Shown: positions 6,523 to 14,507, numbered from the stretch's first letter. The stretch is DNA of 18,890 bases from Maritimibacter sp. (GCA_020441225.1 JAGRMP010000116.1:1-18890); one strand, 5' to 3'. Program-made: numbers and translations. Notes: generated by a model not told the origin, from the sequence alone.

Positions 6523-7766
6523 TGCACTTCCTCCACTCGGTCATCTTGGGGTTCACTGGGGGACGGGGGCTCGCCGCCGGCGTCACCGAACAGGCAGGCC
6601 ATCAACGAGGCGCTGAGGGCCGCGGCGGTGGCACTGGCGGTGTCGGCGGTGTTGCTGATCCCACTTGTGGCGGAGATGACCTCTGCAAAGCGTTTTTGCT
6701 GCCCCAAAGGAGGCAGAGGGAGGGGGATCGACTTCAACTCCTTCGCGTTGATATTGGACTGCCCGATCGCACCCCTTGCCATCTCAAATAGCCGTTTCTT
6801 CATGGAATGTGAGTTCATGAACGCCCAGACAAAAGTTGGTGTCACAAGCTCTGGGTCCACTCGAAGCCTAATGAAATATGATGCGGCAACCGCGGGAAAT
6901 CTGCCGTCCCACAACCCGGTCTTTCCGACTAGTTCCTTGCTGTTGGTGCGGTTGAAAAGAATGTCCCCTTCCAGAAGCTCATACTTCTTGAAGTCCGCAT
7001 CACTCAGGTCGAGGTACTTCAGATCCTCACACGACAGCTCGCCGGTGTAGCTGACATTGCCCATCCGCAGCACGGGCGTCCCGGTCCCACTGTCGTTTGC
7101 CTTCTGGCTCGTCCCGTATTGCACAGCGGTTGATACATCCCCGAGCGGCCGTACCTCCCACCCCATCGGGTTCGCCACGGGGTCACCGAACATCTTGATG
7201 AAGAGGGCGGGGATGAAGGCGCGGAGCTTCTCGTGCGCCTCGGCCCGCAGGCGCTCGATACTTGCCGCCCGGTCCAGGATGTCCACGATGCGCCACTGCT
7301 CGTCGAGCGAGGGCAGCTCAAGGGAGAGCGTGGCCATTTCTTTGGCATTTACGTTTGGCTGCGCCGCGACACGAGTGAGGGAGTTGATCTGTCTCCAATA
7401 ACCCTGAGACCGGAAGAAATGGGCCACGTACTCAGGAAGCACCCGCGCGGTATCTACCCGAAACCGGATCAAGTACCCGGCGTAAACCGCAGGCTCCCCG
7501 ATGTCTTTGTGCATATAGCTTTTGCCAGCTGTCGCACCGCTTCTGGCGATAAGAAGATCACCTACATGAAGCCCATACTTGTCAATTTGGGCGGCCGATG
7601 CGTCCACTACGGCGCGTTTGGAATGCACCAAGTCGCCAGCTTCATCTATGTCAGTGATCCGTATGAAACGTACGCCGTCCCCCTCCGCCCTCGCGGGTGC
7701 ATTGAGACCGTATTGTCCCTTTTCCGACACCTCGCCCAGAGTGACTGAATTTGAAGAGGAGCTCAT
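6519..7766 (-). CDS. hsdS: Type I restriction-modification specificity subunit
   Basis: HsdS chooses the DNA target for both methylation and cleavage, in complex with HsdM and HsdR. The 415-residue protein shows the usual two-fold design. Target domain 1 is at about 6-150, with conserved segment VNAKEMATLSLELPSLDEQ at 139-157 and a helical spacer to about 195 (ending in LFIKMFGDP). Target domain 2 is at about 203-345, with the matching segment INAKELKSIPLPLPPLGQQ at 339-357 and a second helical region. The length is normal and both halves are intact, so a bipartite site is expected; the sequence of that site cannot be read from the protein. The DNA of the target domains is visibly richer in A/T than hsdM or hsdR, as is usual for exchanged domains. 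It overlaps hsdM and the DUF262 gene by ATGA on either side. Confidence 0.92.
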   Translation of the reverse strand: MSSSSNSVTLGEVSEKGQYGLNAPARAEGDGVRFIRITDIDEAGDLVHSKRAVVDASAAQIDKYGLHVGDLLIARSGATAGKSYMHKDIGEPAVYAGYLIRFRVDTARVLPEYVAHFFRSQGYWRQINSLTRVAAQPNVNAKEMATLSLELPSLDEQWRIVDILDRAASIERLRAEAHEKLRAFIPALFIKMFGDPVANPMGWEVRPLGDVSTAVQYGTSQKANDSGTGTPVLRMGNVSYTGELSCEDLKYLDLSDADFKKYELLEGDILFNRTNSKELVGKTGLWDGRFPAVAASYFIRLRVDPELVTPTFVWAFMNSHSMKKRLFEMARGAIGQSNINAKELKSIPLPLPPLGQQKRFAEVISATSGISNTADTASATAAALSASLMACLFGDAGGEPPSPSEPQDDRVEEVQ

Positions 7767-9388
7767 GCCAGTTCTCGTACCGCTTGTTCGAGGGCGCCGA
7801 GTTGTTCAAGTATCTCCCGTTCGATTTCTCTCAACTCGTCAAGGATCTCCAGCGGGTCGCGGTGGTCCACCTGTGCCCTGCTCTGCGGCCGGTGTCGCCC
7901 TGCGCTGAGATTGAAGTCGGCACCCCGGATCGCGTCGGCCTCGGCAAACCACCACTTTTCCGTCCAGTTGGCCTCGGTATCACGGGCTTGCCACTCATGC
8001 CCGCGCGCCTCGCGGTCCCGGAACGCCTCGACCAGACCCGGCAGGTCGTCGGCGTCGATGGGCTGGTCGTGGTTGGCGTCAAGCTTGAACCCGTCGTTGT
8101 CGGCGTGCAGGAACATCACCCGCTCGGTCTCGCCGCCCTTTCGGAAGACCAAGATCGAAGTCTTCACCCCGGAATAGGGCTGGAAGACGCCACCCGGGAG
8201 GGACAGCACCGCCTCCACGGTGTTGGCCTCGATCAGCTTGCGGCGCAGTTCCCTGTGTGCCCCGGTGGCGCCGAAGAGCACGCCCTCTGGCACGACGACA
8301 CCACATCGGCCCCCCGGCTTCAGCTGGTTCAGCATGTACTGTAGGAAGAGCAGCTCCGTCTGGGTCGTGGTGCCCACCTTCACGTCATCGACGATCCTGT
8401 CCTTGTCGAGGCGGCCCGAGAAGGGCGGGTTGGCGAGAACGACATCGAAGCCCTCGGGCGGCAGGCCCATCTCGATCTTTTGCTGGCGGTCGAGGGTGCG
8501 TGTGAGCGCGTCACGCCGGAGGATGCGCACCTTGTCGAGGCCGCGCAGGCTGAGGTTCATCGTGGCGAGGCGGACCATCTGCGGGTCCACGTCGTTGCCG
8601 TAGAAGGTCTCCTCGTGAAGCTGGCGGGCGGCGTCCCGGCTCAGCCGGTCGCCGGCGCCGCGCTGGAGCGGCTTGCCGTCCACCTCGGTCACCTCGATGG
8701 CGGCCTCGGAGGAGTTGACCAGCCGGATGTGGTCGTAGGCCGCGACGAGGAAGCCCGCAGTGCCCGCGGCCGGGTCATAGACCGTCTCGCCCAGCCGAGG
8801 GTCCACGAGCTGGACAATGGCGCGGATGACGTGGCGCGGGGTGCGGAACTGGCCCAGCTCGCCGGCCTGCTTGATCTGGCGCAGGACGTGCTCGAAAAGG
8901 TCGCCCTTGGTGTCAGCGTCCATCTCCTCAAGGTGGAGGTCCCCGACGCGGGTCAGGACCTGCGACAGCACCGTGGGCTCGTCGATCACGAGCCGGGCGC
9001 CCTCCATGAAGTTGGTGACCCCGGCCGCGGCGATCTCGGCGTAGAAGGGGAAGACCTCGTCGCGGACCCAAGATACCAGCCGTTCGCCATTGAGGGCGTT
9101 GGCCCAAGACGACCAGCGCAGCAGGTCATTGGACACGGTCTCAGCACCGCGCTCACGGGCGTTGAGCGGGTTCCTGAGGGCCCACTCGCCCTCGAAGGCG
9201 CTGGTGTAGGGCTCGGCCCCGGGACGGCGTGCCTGGCGCGCTCTGGCGGCGTCCATGGCCTCGAACATGTAGAAGAACATGAGGAAGCTGAGCTGCTCGG
9301 CATTCTGGGCCGGGTTGGGGTAGCCGCCGCCGTAGAGGTAGTCGCGGATCTGGTCGATGCCTCGGCGGAGGTCGGGGGTCAGGGGCAT
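7763..9388 (-). CDS. hsdM: Type I restriction-modification N6-adenine methyltransferase subunit
   Basis: HsdM transfers a methyl group from S-adenosylmethionine to adenine within the site chosen by HsdS. The 541-residue protein has the N-terminal helical domain of the family, the GQFRTPRHVIRAIV segment at 179-192, motif I DPAAGTAGF at 205-213, motif IV NPPF at 320-323, and a C-terminal helical segment that joins HsdS. Length and motifs are complete, so an active enzyme is expected. The start ATG lies 15 bases after the hsdR stop with only a weak ribosome site, so re-initiation after hsdR may help. Its stop overlaps the hsdS start by four bases. Order R-M-S with hsdR first means all subunits can come from one promoter upstream of hsdR. 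Confidence 0.95.
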   Translation of the reverse strand: MPLTPDLRRGIDQIRDYLYGGGYPNPAQNAEQLSFLMFFYMFEAMDAARARQARRPGAEPYTSAFEGEWALRNPLNARERGAETVSNDLLRWSSWANALNGERLVSWVRDEVFPFYAEIAAAGVTNFMEGARLVIDEPTVLSQVLTRVGDLHLEEMDADTKGDLFEHVLRQIKQAGELGQFRTPRHVIRAIVQLVDPRLGETVYDPAAGTAGFLVAAYDHIRLVNSSEAAIEVTEVDGKPLQRGAGDRLSRDAARQLHEETFYGNDVDPQMVRLATMNLSLRGLDKVRILRRDALTRTLDRQQKIEMGLPPEGFDVVLANPPFSGRLDKDRIVDDVKVGTTTQTELLFLQYMLNQLKPGGRCGVVVPEGVLFGATGAHRELRRKLIEANTVEAVLSLPGGVFQPYSGVKTSILVFRKGGETERVMFLHADNDGFKLDANHDQPIDADDLPGLVEAFRDREARGHEWQARDTEANWTEKWWFAEADAIRGADFNLSAGRHRPQSRAQVDHRDPLEILDELREIEREILEQLGALEQAVRELA

Positions 9389-9403
9389 GTGCTTTGTGCT
9401 CGA

Positions 9404-11548
9404 TTAGGCTGAGGGTTGTTGTTTCTCAGCGGCCGGGTCGCCGTCGGAGAAGGGGCCGAAGACGGCCACGTTCAGGCTGCCAAGGAGATCGTCGAGGGCA
9501 TCCTGCCCACCGAATACCCGCAGGGCCGCGTCATAGCCGCCCATGCCGCTGAAGGGCGGGTCGTCGAGGTCGTAGTCCCAGAACCCGTCGATGTCCTTCG
9601 CGTTGGCCTCGATGTAGCTCTTCACCATGCGGGCCCAACGGTCCTGCTCCGCGGTGTGGTCCCGGGTTAGGAGCCAAGCCTCAAACCGCAGACCCAGAGC
9701 GGCCGCGCGGGCCTCGTGTTCGCCGGACCGGACGATCCGCCCGTCCTCATCGAGAGTGACCCAGTCGCGGGAGGCCGGGTCGATGTGGTCGTCGATGTCG
9801 AGGTTGAGCAAGGTGCGAGGCGAGGCCGGCCCGGTGGGTGTCCTGCTCTCCCCAATCAGCCCGCCCGGAATCGTCTCGTCGTCGTCACCGTGGAAGTCGG
9901 TGACCCCGACGAAGTCGAACATGGTGAACCCGGACTTGCGGATGTGGTCTGCCTTGCGGGTGCCGCGCCCGCGCATCTGCTGGTAGAGGATCGCGCTCTT
10001 GGTGAACCGCGCCATGATGAGGTTCACCACTTCCGGGCAGTCAAACCCGGTGTCGAGCATGTTCACGCTGACGAGGATCTTGGGGAACTCCTCATCCTTG
10101 AACCGCTTGATGATGGTATGTGCGTCCGGGGTTGGGCCGACGCCGAGGTCGCTCACGACGAAGTCGGCATAACGGGTCGTGGAATGTGGTTTCAGGTCTG
10201 CGAAATGGTCGTCAAACATGGTGGCCAGCGTCTCGGCGTGGCGCTTGGTGACCGCGAAGACGATGGTCTTGCCCTTGAGGGGATACCGGGTCCGCCCGTC
10301 CGACCCCCTGAACCCATTGTCGAGCACCTCGCGGAACTCGCGCACCATGGCGCGGTTGCGCTCGGGTATGGTGAACTTTCTCTCCAGCGAGTTGGGGTCC
10401 ACGACGATGCTGTTGCCGCCGTCGAAGAGCTCCTCGAACTCGGCGGACGTGGCCTCGTCCATGGCCGACCAATCAAGGTCATCGCGCTTGACCTCGAAGC
10501 CGCCGTCTGAGGCCGTCTTCACGGTCTTCGCCTTGTAGATCTTGTAGGGGACAAGATTGCCCTCTGAGACCGCCTGCTGGAGCGTGTAGCTATAGGTGGG
10601 GCGGTCGACCTCGAAGAACCTTAGGGTGTCGCGGACGAAGAGGCCATCCTCAGGGTCGGGTAGATCTTCGGTCTCGACCGTACAGGGCGTGGCGGTGAGG
10701 CCCAGCTGGATACCGTCGAAATGGCGCAAGACGCCGCTCCACTTGCCATAGATAGAGCGGTGGCACTCGTCCGTGATGACAAGGTCGAAGTACCCCGGCG
10801 AGAGCTGGTCGTACTCGTTCACCATGGTTTGCAGGGTCGAGATCGTGACCCGCTTGGCGTGGTCGAACCTGCGCCCGCCCTTCATGACATAGGCGGGGTA
10901 GTCCTTGAGGTAGTCCACGAAGGCGTCCAGCGTTTGGGATGCGAGGGTGATCCTGTCCACGAGGAACAGCACGCGGGTGACATGGCCGGCCTCGAAGAGC
11001 CGCTTGATGAAGGCCGCGGCGGTCCGCGTCTTGCCGGTCCCGGTCGCCATCTCAACCAGCAGTTTTCGGCGACCTCGGGTGATTTCATGGCAAAGTGCGT
11101 CGATGCACTCGACCTGATAGTCTCGCCCGCCACCCCCCGCGATGGACCTGTCGGTCTCCACTGACATCAAATCGCGGCGCACCGTCCGGGTCGCCATACG
11201 GCGTTCCAAGTCATCCTGAGAGAAGACACCGGCCACGGCGCGGGAATGGGCATCCACGTCGGCGTCGAGGAAGCGCACCTCCTCGCCATTCGACAAGAAC
11301 ACGAAGGGCACCCCGAGCTGCCGGGCGTAGTGCAGCCCCTGATCCTGAGCGGATATCGGGTGGGTCGACATCTTCTTGGCCTCCAGCACGGCCACAGGGT
11401 GACCACGCCGGTCGCACAGGACGTAGTCGGCGCGCGACCCATCCGGCAGGGTGTACTCGAAGTGGACGGCTCGCCCATCCGTCAGGGACCAGCCGACATC
11501 GGTCAGGAGGGCGTCAATCTTGGCTCTGGAAAATGCTTCGGTACTCAA
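9404..11548 (-). CDS. hsdR: Type I restriction endonuclease subunit (short, EcoEI-like)
   Basis: HsdR is the ATP-driven translocase and nuclease that cuts DNA unmethylated at HsdS sites. The 714-residue protein has an N-terminal PD-(D/E)xK nuclease (Asp41, then Glu56-Ala-Lys58) followed by a two-lobe SF2 helicase: Walker A ATGTGKT at 168-174, DECH at 260-263, TATP at 285-288, and motif VI QQMRGRGTR at 523-531. A C-terminal domain continues to 714. It is much shorter than EcoKI or EcoR124 HsdR and resembles the compact EcoEI type. The best start is TTG at 11548. I see no upstream ATG or GTG in frame close by, and the ribosome site is poor, which would keep expression low. All catalytic motifs are present. 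Confidence 0.92.
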   Translation of the reverse strand: MSTEAFSRAKIDALLTDVGWSLTDGRAVHFEYTLPDGSRADYVLCDRRGHPVAVLEAKKMSTHPISAQDQGLHYARQLGVPFVFLSNGEEVRFLDADVDAHSRAVAGVFSQDDLERRMATRTVRRDLMSVETDRSIAGGGGRDYQVECIDALCHEITRGRRKLLVEMATGTGKTRTAAAFIKRLFEAGHVTRVLFLVDRITLASQTLDAFVDYLKDYPAYVMKGGRRFDHAKRVTISTLQTMVNEYDQLSPGYFDLVITDECHRSIYGKWSGVLRHFDGIQLGLTATPCTVETEDLPDPEDGLFVRDTLRFFEVDRPTYSYTLQQAVSEGNLVPYKIYKAKTVKTASDGGFEVKRDDLDWSAMDEATSAEFEELFDGGNSIVVDPNSLERKFTIPERNRAMVREFREVLDNGFRGSDGRTRYPLKGKTIVFAVTKRHAETLATMFDDHFADLKPHSTTRYADFVVSDLGVGPTPDAHTIIKRFKDEEFPKILVSVNMLDTGFDCPEVVNLIMARFTKSAILYQQMRGRGTRKADHIRKSGFTMFDFVGVTDFHGDDDETIPGGLIGESRTPTGPASPRTLLNLDIDDHIDPASRDWVTLDEDGRIVRSGEHEARAAALGLRFEAWLLTRDHTAEQDRWARMVKSYIEANAKDIDGFWDYDLDDPPFSGMGGYDAALRVFGGQDALDDLLGSLNVAVFGPFSDGDPAAEKQQPSA

Positions 11549-11950
11549 AATTCTAACCGGTCTAGTGGGTGCAAGTTTGGGCTAGGAACTTGGTTCGAGC
11601 CATGTTCGGCTGATTGAAAGCCGACCCGACACCTGAGCCCCTCATGGTACATTTACTCGCCGTTTTGGTCCAAAATGATCTTCTGAATTAGTCCCAGAAC
11701 CGTTCCAAAGGCACAAGCATGTTGATGTGCGACAATCTCGGCGGTTGAGTGGCACGCACGTGGCTCCAACACGGCCATCATTGCATTGGGCGACACCCGC
11801 GGGTGTTGTGGGCGGCATCGGTCGTTCCACAGGGGTTTTTTTCGGCCGCGGTGCGGCGTGCGTTTTTGATCATATCACGCAAATGGCGGCACGAGGGTGC
11901 GCCTCATCCATGTCAGCGGAGAGCTTTGGGATCGGGAAGGAGGTGCGTAT
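11549..11950. other. Gene-less region upstream of hsdR with palindromes
   Basis: No gene is visible. This region should carry the promoter of the minus-strand restriction operon. It contains a hairpin TCGGCT (11606-11611) with AGCCGA (11619-11624) in the hsdR leader, an operator-like dyad TTTTGG-T-CCAAAA (11663-11675), a 14-bp perfect palindrome ACACCCGCGGGTGT (11793-11806), and a T7 tract at 11836-11842. The right half is also the 3' flank of the Sel1-repeat gene, for which I see no clear terminator. Confidence 0.45.
11663..11675 (-). promoter_or_regulatory. Operator-like dyad in the hsdR leader
   Basis: TTTTGG-T-CCAAAA is a perfect 6-bp inverted repeat around one base, 115 bases upstream of the hsdR start. 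Restriction operons are often kept in check by small regulators bound to such sites. No regulator gene lies next to it, so its partner is unknown. Confidence 0.3.
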
Positions 11951-13195
11951 TCAGTCGCAGTCCCCGTAGCCCGAAGTCATGCAGACCTGCGCACGTGCTT
12001 TCGCGTCTGCAATCTGTTCGCGGGTCATGAGTTTCTCCAACTCCTGAAGTGCCCCAGCAGCTTGTTCTAGCCGGTTCGCGATTGCGATGTTTAGCCACGC
12101 GTGCGCCGAGACATAATCCACGGGAGCACCGTAGCCATTCGCCAACATTATACCGAGGTTGAGTTGTGCCTCGGCCAAACCCTGTTCAGCGGCCAGCCGG
12201 TACCAGTGCACTGCATCTGTTTCCGATTGGGGGACACCGTCGCCCTTCATGTACATGAGCCCAAGGTTGAACTGCGCGCTGGCGCTACCCTGTTTGGCAG
12301 CGAGCCGAAACCAAGTTACCGCTTCAGTATCGTCTTGGGGTACGCCCTCGCCGTACCGATACATGGACCCAAGATTGGACTGCGCTTTGGCGTGGCCTTG
12401 CTCCGCAGCGAGCCGGTACCAGCGCACCGCTTCTTTGGCGTCCCGAGGGATCCCGTCACCAAGCTCATACAGAACTCCTAGGTTGTATTGAGCCATGGCG
12501 TGGCCTTGTTCTGCAGCCAACATGTACCAGCGCGCCGCTTCCGCCTCGTTTCGGGGGACGCCATCGCCAAGATCATACAATAATCCCAAGTTGAACTGCG
12601 CAGCGGCGTCGCCTTGTTCTCCTGCAAGCTGGAACCAATGCACTGCCTCCGAGAAATCCTGTGACACGCCGTCGCCATTCTTGTACATGAGCCCGAGGTT
12701 GGATTGTGCTTGGGCGTGGCCTTGTTCGGCGGCCAACCGATACCAGCGCGCCGCTTCTCCGTAGTCTTGGCGAACGCCCTTCCCGACCAGAAAAAAATCT
12801 CCGAGATTGGATTGCGCCTCGGCCATGCCTTGTTTGGCGGCTAGGCGGTACCAGCGCGCCGCTTCAGCGTAGTCTTGGGGTACGCCACGGCCGACAAAAT
12901 ACATGTTCGCGAGGTTAATTTGCGCCTCGGCAATGCCCTGTTCAGCGGCCAATTGGTACCAACGCGCAGCTTCAGAAAAATCTTGGGGCACGCCCCTGCC
13001 CAGTTCATACATGAGCCCGAGGTTGGACTGCGTATAGGGTTCGCCTTGCTCGGCCAATGGGCGCCATTCCTCCATAGCGGTTTCGAAGTCGCCGGCCTCG
13101 AAGGCTGCCAGCCCTTTGCCAAAGTCTTGTGCCGCCGCAGGCACGGCCAAAGCGACAAACACTGAAATCAGGCCGACGCGTTCAAATCTGATCAT
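11951..13195 (-). CDS. Secreted Sel1-repeat protein
   Basis: I chose ATG 13195 because GGGAG lies eight bases upstream and the protein then begins with a signal peptide (MIRFERVGLISVFVALAVPA, cleavage near residue 22). The 414-residue product is exported, probably to the periplasm. After a half repeat at 33-50 it has eight 36-residue Sel1 (TPR-like) repeats at 51-338, with the pattern AQxNLGxMYxxGxGVPQDxxEAxxWYRLAAEQG, and a diverged ninth to about 374. The helical end carries two cysteines (CMTSGYGDC) that could form a disulfide. Sel1 proteins are protein-binding scaffolds; no enzyme domain is visible. It lies alone between the restriction operon and tRNA-Ala, with lower G/C than the core genes, so it may be accessory. 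Its partner is unknown. Confidence 0.85.
   Translation of the reverse strand: MIRFERVGLISVFVALAVPAAAQDFGKGLAAFEAGDFETAMEEWRPLAEQGEPYTQSNLGLMYELGRGVPQDFSEAARWYQLAAEQGIAEAQINLANMYFVGRGVPQDYAEAARWYRLAAKQGMAEAQSNLGDFFLVGKGVRQDYGEAARWYRLAAEQGHAQAQSNLGLMYKNGDGVSQDFSEAVHWFQLAGEQGDAAAQFNLGLLYDLGDGVPRNEAEAARWYMLAAEQGHAMAQYNLGVLYELGDGIPRDAKEAVRWYRLAAEQGHAKAQSNLGSMYRYGEGVPQDDTEAVTWFRLAAKQGSASAQFNLGLMYMKGDGVPQSETDAVHWYRLAAEQGLAEAQLNLGIMLANGYGAPVDYVSAHAWLNIAIANRLEQAAGALQELEKLMTREQIADAKARAQVCMTSGYGDCD
12074..13045 (-). repeat. Tandem 108-bp coding repeats (Sel1 units)
   Basis: Nine units of about 108 bases encode the Sel1 repeats; 12182-13045 holds eight regular units and 12074-12181 a diverged one. Units share long identical runs around the codons for WYRLAAEQG. 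Slippage or unequal recombination could change the copy number between strains. Confidence 0.8.
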
Positions 13196-13507
13196 GTTGA
13201 ATGCTCCCATTGGATCAACGATGACATTAAGGCTGAAAGGCTGACTGCGTGAGAGCAAAATCCTTTTGGGCCGGTCAGTCGAGTGGGAAGCAGTGCTGGG
13301 GCGGCGCCGGTCTCGTGAAGTCCGACCCGCAAGATCGACAAGGCATATGCAAATAGGTCGCGCGAAACGGGCCTTCTGGTACGTCCTTGGAGCAGCTCGG
13401 ACACATTCGCCCTTGCTCACGCCGCTCCAAGCACATTTTGAATTGGTGCGCCGTTTGGTGCGTGGAATTGCCGAAGTGGCAATTTATCGTTTGTTTTCAA
13501 GGGTGGG
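13196..13507. other. Gene-less region between the Sel1 gene and tRNA-Ala
   Basis: No gene is seen on either strand. It should hold the promoter of the Sel1-repeat gene. A hairpin AATTGCC (13466-13472) with GGCAATT (13478-13484) lies 24 bases beyond the tRNA 3' end. On the tRNA strand it is not followed by a T-run, so it may be a processing structure rather than a terminator. The region is poorer in G/C than the chromosome to its right. Confidence 0.4.
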
Positions 13508-13583
<76 letters not shown>

Positions 13584-13595
13584 AACATGGCGTGC

Positions 13596-13624
13596 TATCT
13601 GGCCTTTCCGGGCCGAGGTGTCAA
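13596..13624 (-). promoter_or_regulatory. Promoter of tRNA-Ala
   Basis: On the reverse strand a perfect TTGACA (13619-13624) is followed, 17 bases later, by CAGATA (13596-13601), which is a weak -10 box. The implied start is about six bases before the tRNA. The perfect -35 with optimal spacing suits a strongly expressed stable RNA gene. Confidence 0.65.
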
Positions 13625-13701
13625 GCGGGAATGCGGCGGTTTTGTTTTCCGGGCGGCCGCCGGCCACGGGCGGGCGGGACGCGCGTTCGAACGGGCGTGG
13701 C

Positions 13702-13721
13702 ACGGCGTTTCGAAACGCCGT
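13702..13721. terminator. Perfect 20-bp palindrome between trxC and the tRNA
   Basis: ACGGCGTTTC followed by its exact reverse complement GAAACGCCGT forms a 20-bp palindrome 25 bases after the trxC stop. The RNA hairpin could end trxC transcription before the tRNA promoter, but there is no T-tract after it on either strand. A protein-binding site or a chromosomal palindromic repeat is possible too. Confidence 0.4.
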
Positions 13722-13746
13722 TCCCGCCCGGTTGCCGCCGCGCGCC

Positions 13747-14193
13747 TCAGGCGATGACCCGGGCGTTCTGGCGGACGAATTGCTCGATCGCGCTCGCGGG
13801 CACCGCGCCCGACTGGCGGGCGACCTCGCGGCCGTTCTGGTAGAGGATCATCGTCGGGATGCCGCGGATGTTGTTTTTCATCGAGACCTTGGGGTGGTCT
13901 TCGGTGTTGATCTTGGCGAGGCGTGCACCGGAGCCCAGAGCCTGCGCCGCCTTGGCGAATTCGGGCGCCATCATCCGGCAGGGGCCGCACCAGGGGGCCC
14001 AGAAATCGACCAGCAGCGGCAGGCTGTCGTTCCTGGTCGCTTTCGCCAGCGTGGCCGCGTCCATCTCGCGCACCTTCTGGTCGTTGAGTTTCGCGCCGCA
14101 GGTGCCGCATTTGGGGCCTGCGCCGAGCTTGTCTTCGGGCACGCGGTTCACCGCGCCGCAGTCGAGGCAGGTCAGTTTGTGGGCAGAGGCCAT
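13747..14193 (-). CDS. trxC: Thioredoxin TrxC with N-terminal zinc finger
   Basis: This is a cytoplasmic thiol-disulfide reductase of the thioredoxin-2 type. The 148-residue protein has an N-terminal zinc-binding part with Cys9-x2-Cys12 and Cys29-x2-Cys32, then a thioredoxin domain at about 40-145 with the active site WCGPC (Cys69 and Cys72) and the cis-proline segment GIPTMILY. Length and domain order match TrxC. The frame is open further upstream, but ATG 14193 has GGAG six bases before it and gives the typical family start, so I chose it. In well-studied bacteria trxC belongs to oxidative-stress control; no such site is recognised here. It is divergent from the 58-residue gene and lies upstream of tRNA-Ala on the same strand. 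Confidence 0.95.
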   Translation of the reverse strand: MASAHKLTCLDCGAVNRVPEDKLGAGPKCGTCGAKLNDQKVREMDAATLAKATRNDSLPLLVDFWAPWCGPCRMMAPEFAKAAQALGSGARLAKINTEDHPKVSMKNNIRGIPTMILYQNGREVARQSGAVPASAIEQFVRQNARVIA

Positions 14194-14249
14194 TTCGCTC
14201 TCCATGTTCAGCCTGGCGCAGACCGGCGCCTGATATTCATCTTGGCGCA

Positions 14250-14278
14250 TATGTGTGCTTGCGCCCGGGGCGTTTCAA
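14250..14278 (-). promoter_or_regulatory. Candidate trxC promoter
   Basis: On the reverse strand TTGAAA (14273-14278) lies 17 bases before CACATA (14250-14255), and the gene starts 57 bases further on. The spacing is ideal but the -10 box is weak. The TTGAAA box also fits heat-shock sigma promoters, so the sigma factor is open. Confidence 0.35.
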
Positions 14279-14310
14279 CCCCATCTTGGCCCCGAAACAC
14301 GGGGTGGGAC

Positions 14311-14487
14311 ATGAAAGCCTGGGCGGAGCTGACGGCGGCGGAACAACTGGCCTTGCGCGAGGCCTATCAGGCGCATCTCGACACCCTGCCGCCAACCTGC
14401 TCGATGGACGACAAGGTGACGGCTTTCGCCAATTGGCTGGCCGACCGTGATGTCGCCTTTTCACTCAAGGACGTTTCGCGTAAATAG
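14311..14487 (+). CDS. Small 58-residue protein upstream of the oxidoreductase
   Basis: The short protein starts at ATG 14311 after a G-rich GGGGTGGGAC and ends 20 bases before the oxidoreductase start, so the two probably form an operon. It is soluble and mostly helical, with natural composition (ELTAAEQLALREAYQAHLDT, then MDDKVTAFANWLADRDVAFS) and clear G/C third-position bias, which argues for a real gene. No domain or metal-binding motif is recognised. A role beside the flavoprotein is suggested by position only. Confidence 0.7.
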   Translation: MKAWAELTAAEQLALREAYQAHLDTLPPTCSMDDKVTAFANWLADRDVAFSLKDVSRK

Positions 14488-14507
14488 CCCCGAAACAGGG
14501 GCGCGCG

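Noticed and set aside
8480..9412. Plus-strand open frame opposite hsdM
   Set aside because: Shadow of hsdM, which has methyltransferase motifs I and IV in the other strand.
11642..11830. Small minus-strand gene upstream of hsdR, as a controller protein
   Set aside because: 62 residues with no helix-turn-helix pattern and no ribosome site.
12074..13045. CRISPR-like regular repeats
   Set aside because: The 108-base units have no separate spacers and translate in frame to Sel1 repeats.
13196..13420. Longer start of the Sel1-repeat protein
   Set aside because: The frame is open to 13420, but the upstream residues look non-coding, and ATG 13195 has a ribosome site and gives a clean signal peptide.
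14194..14250. Longer start of TrxC
   Set aside because: ATG 14193 has a good ribosome site and gives the normal TrxC N-terminus; the upstream extension is not typical.
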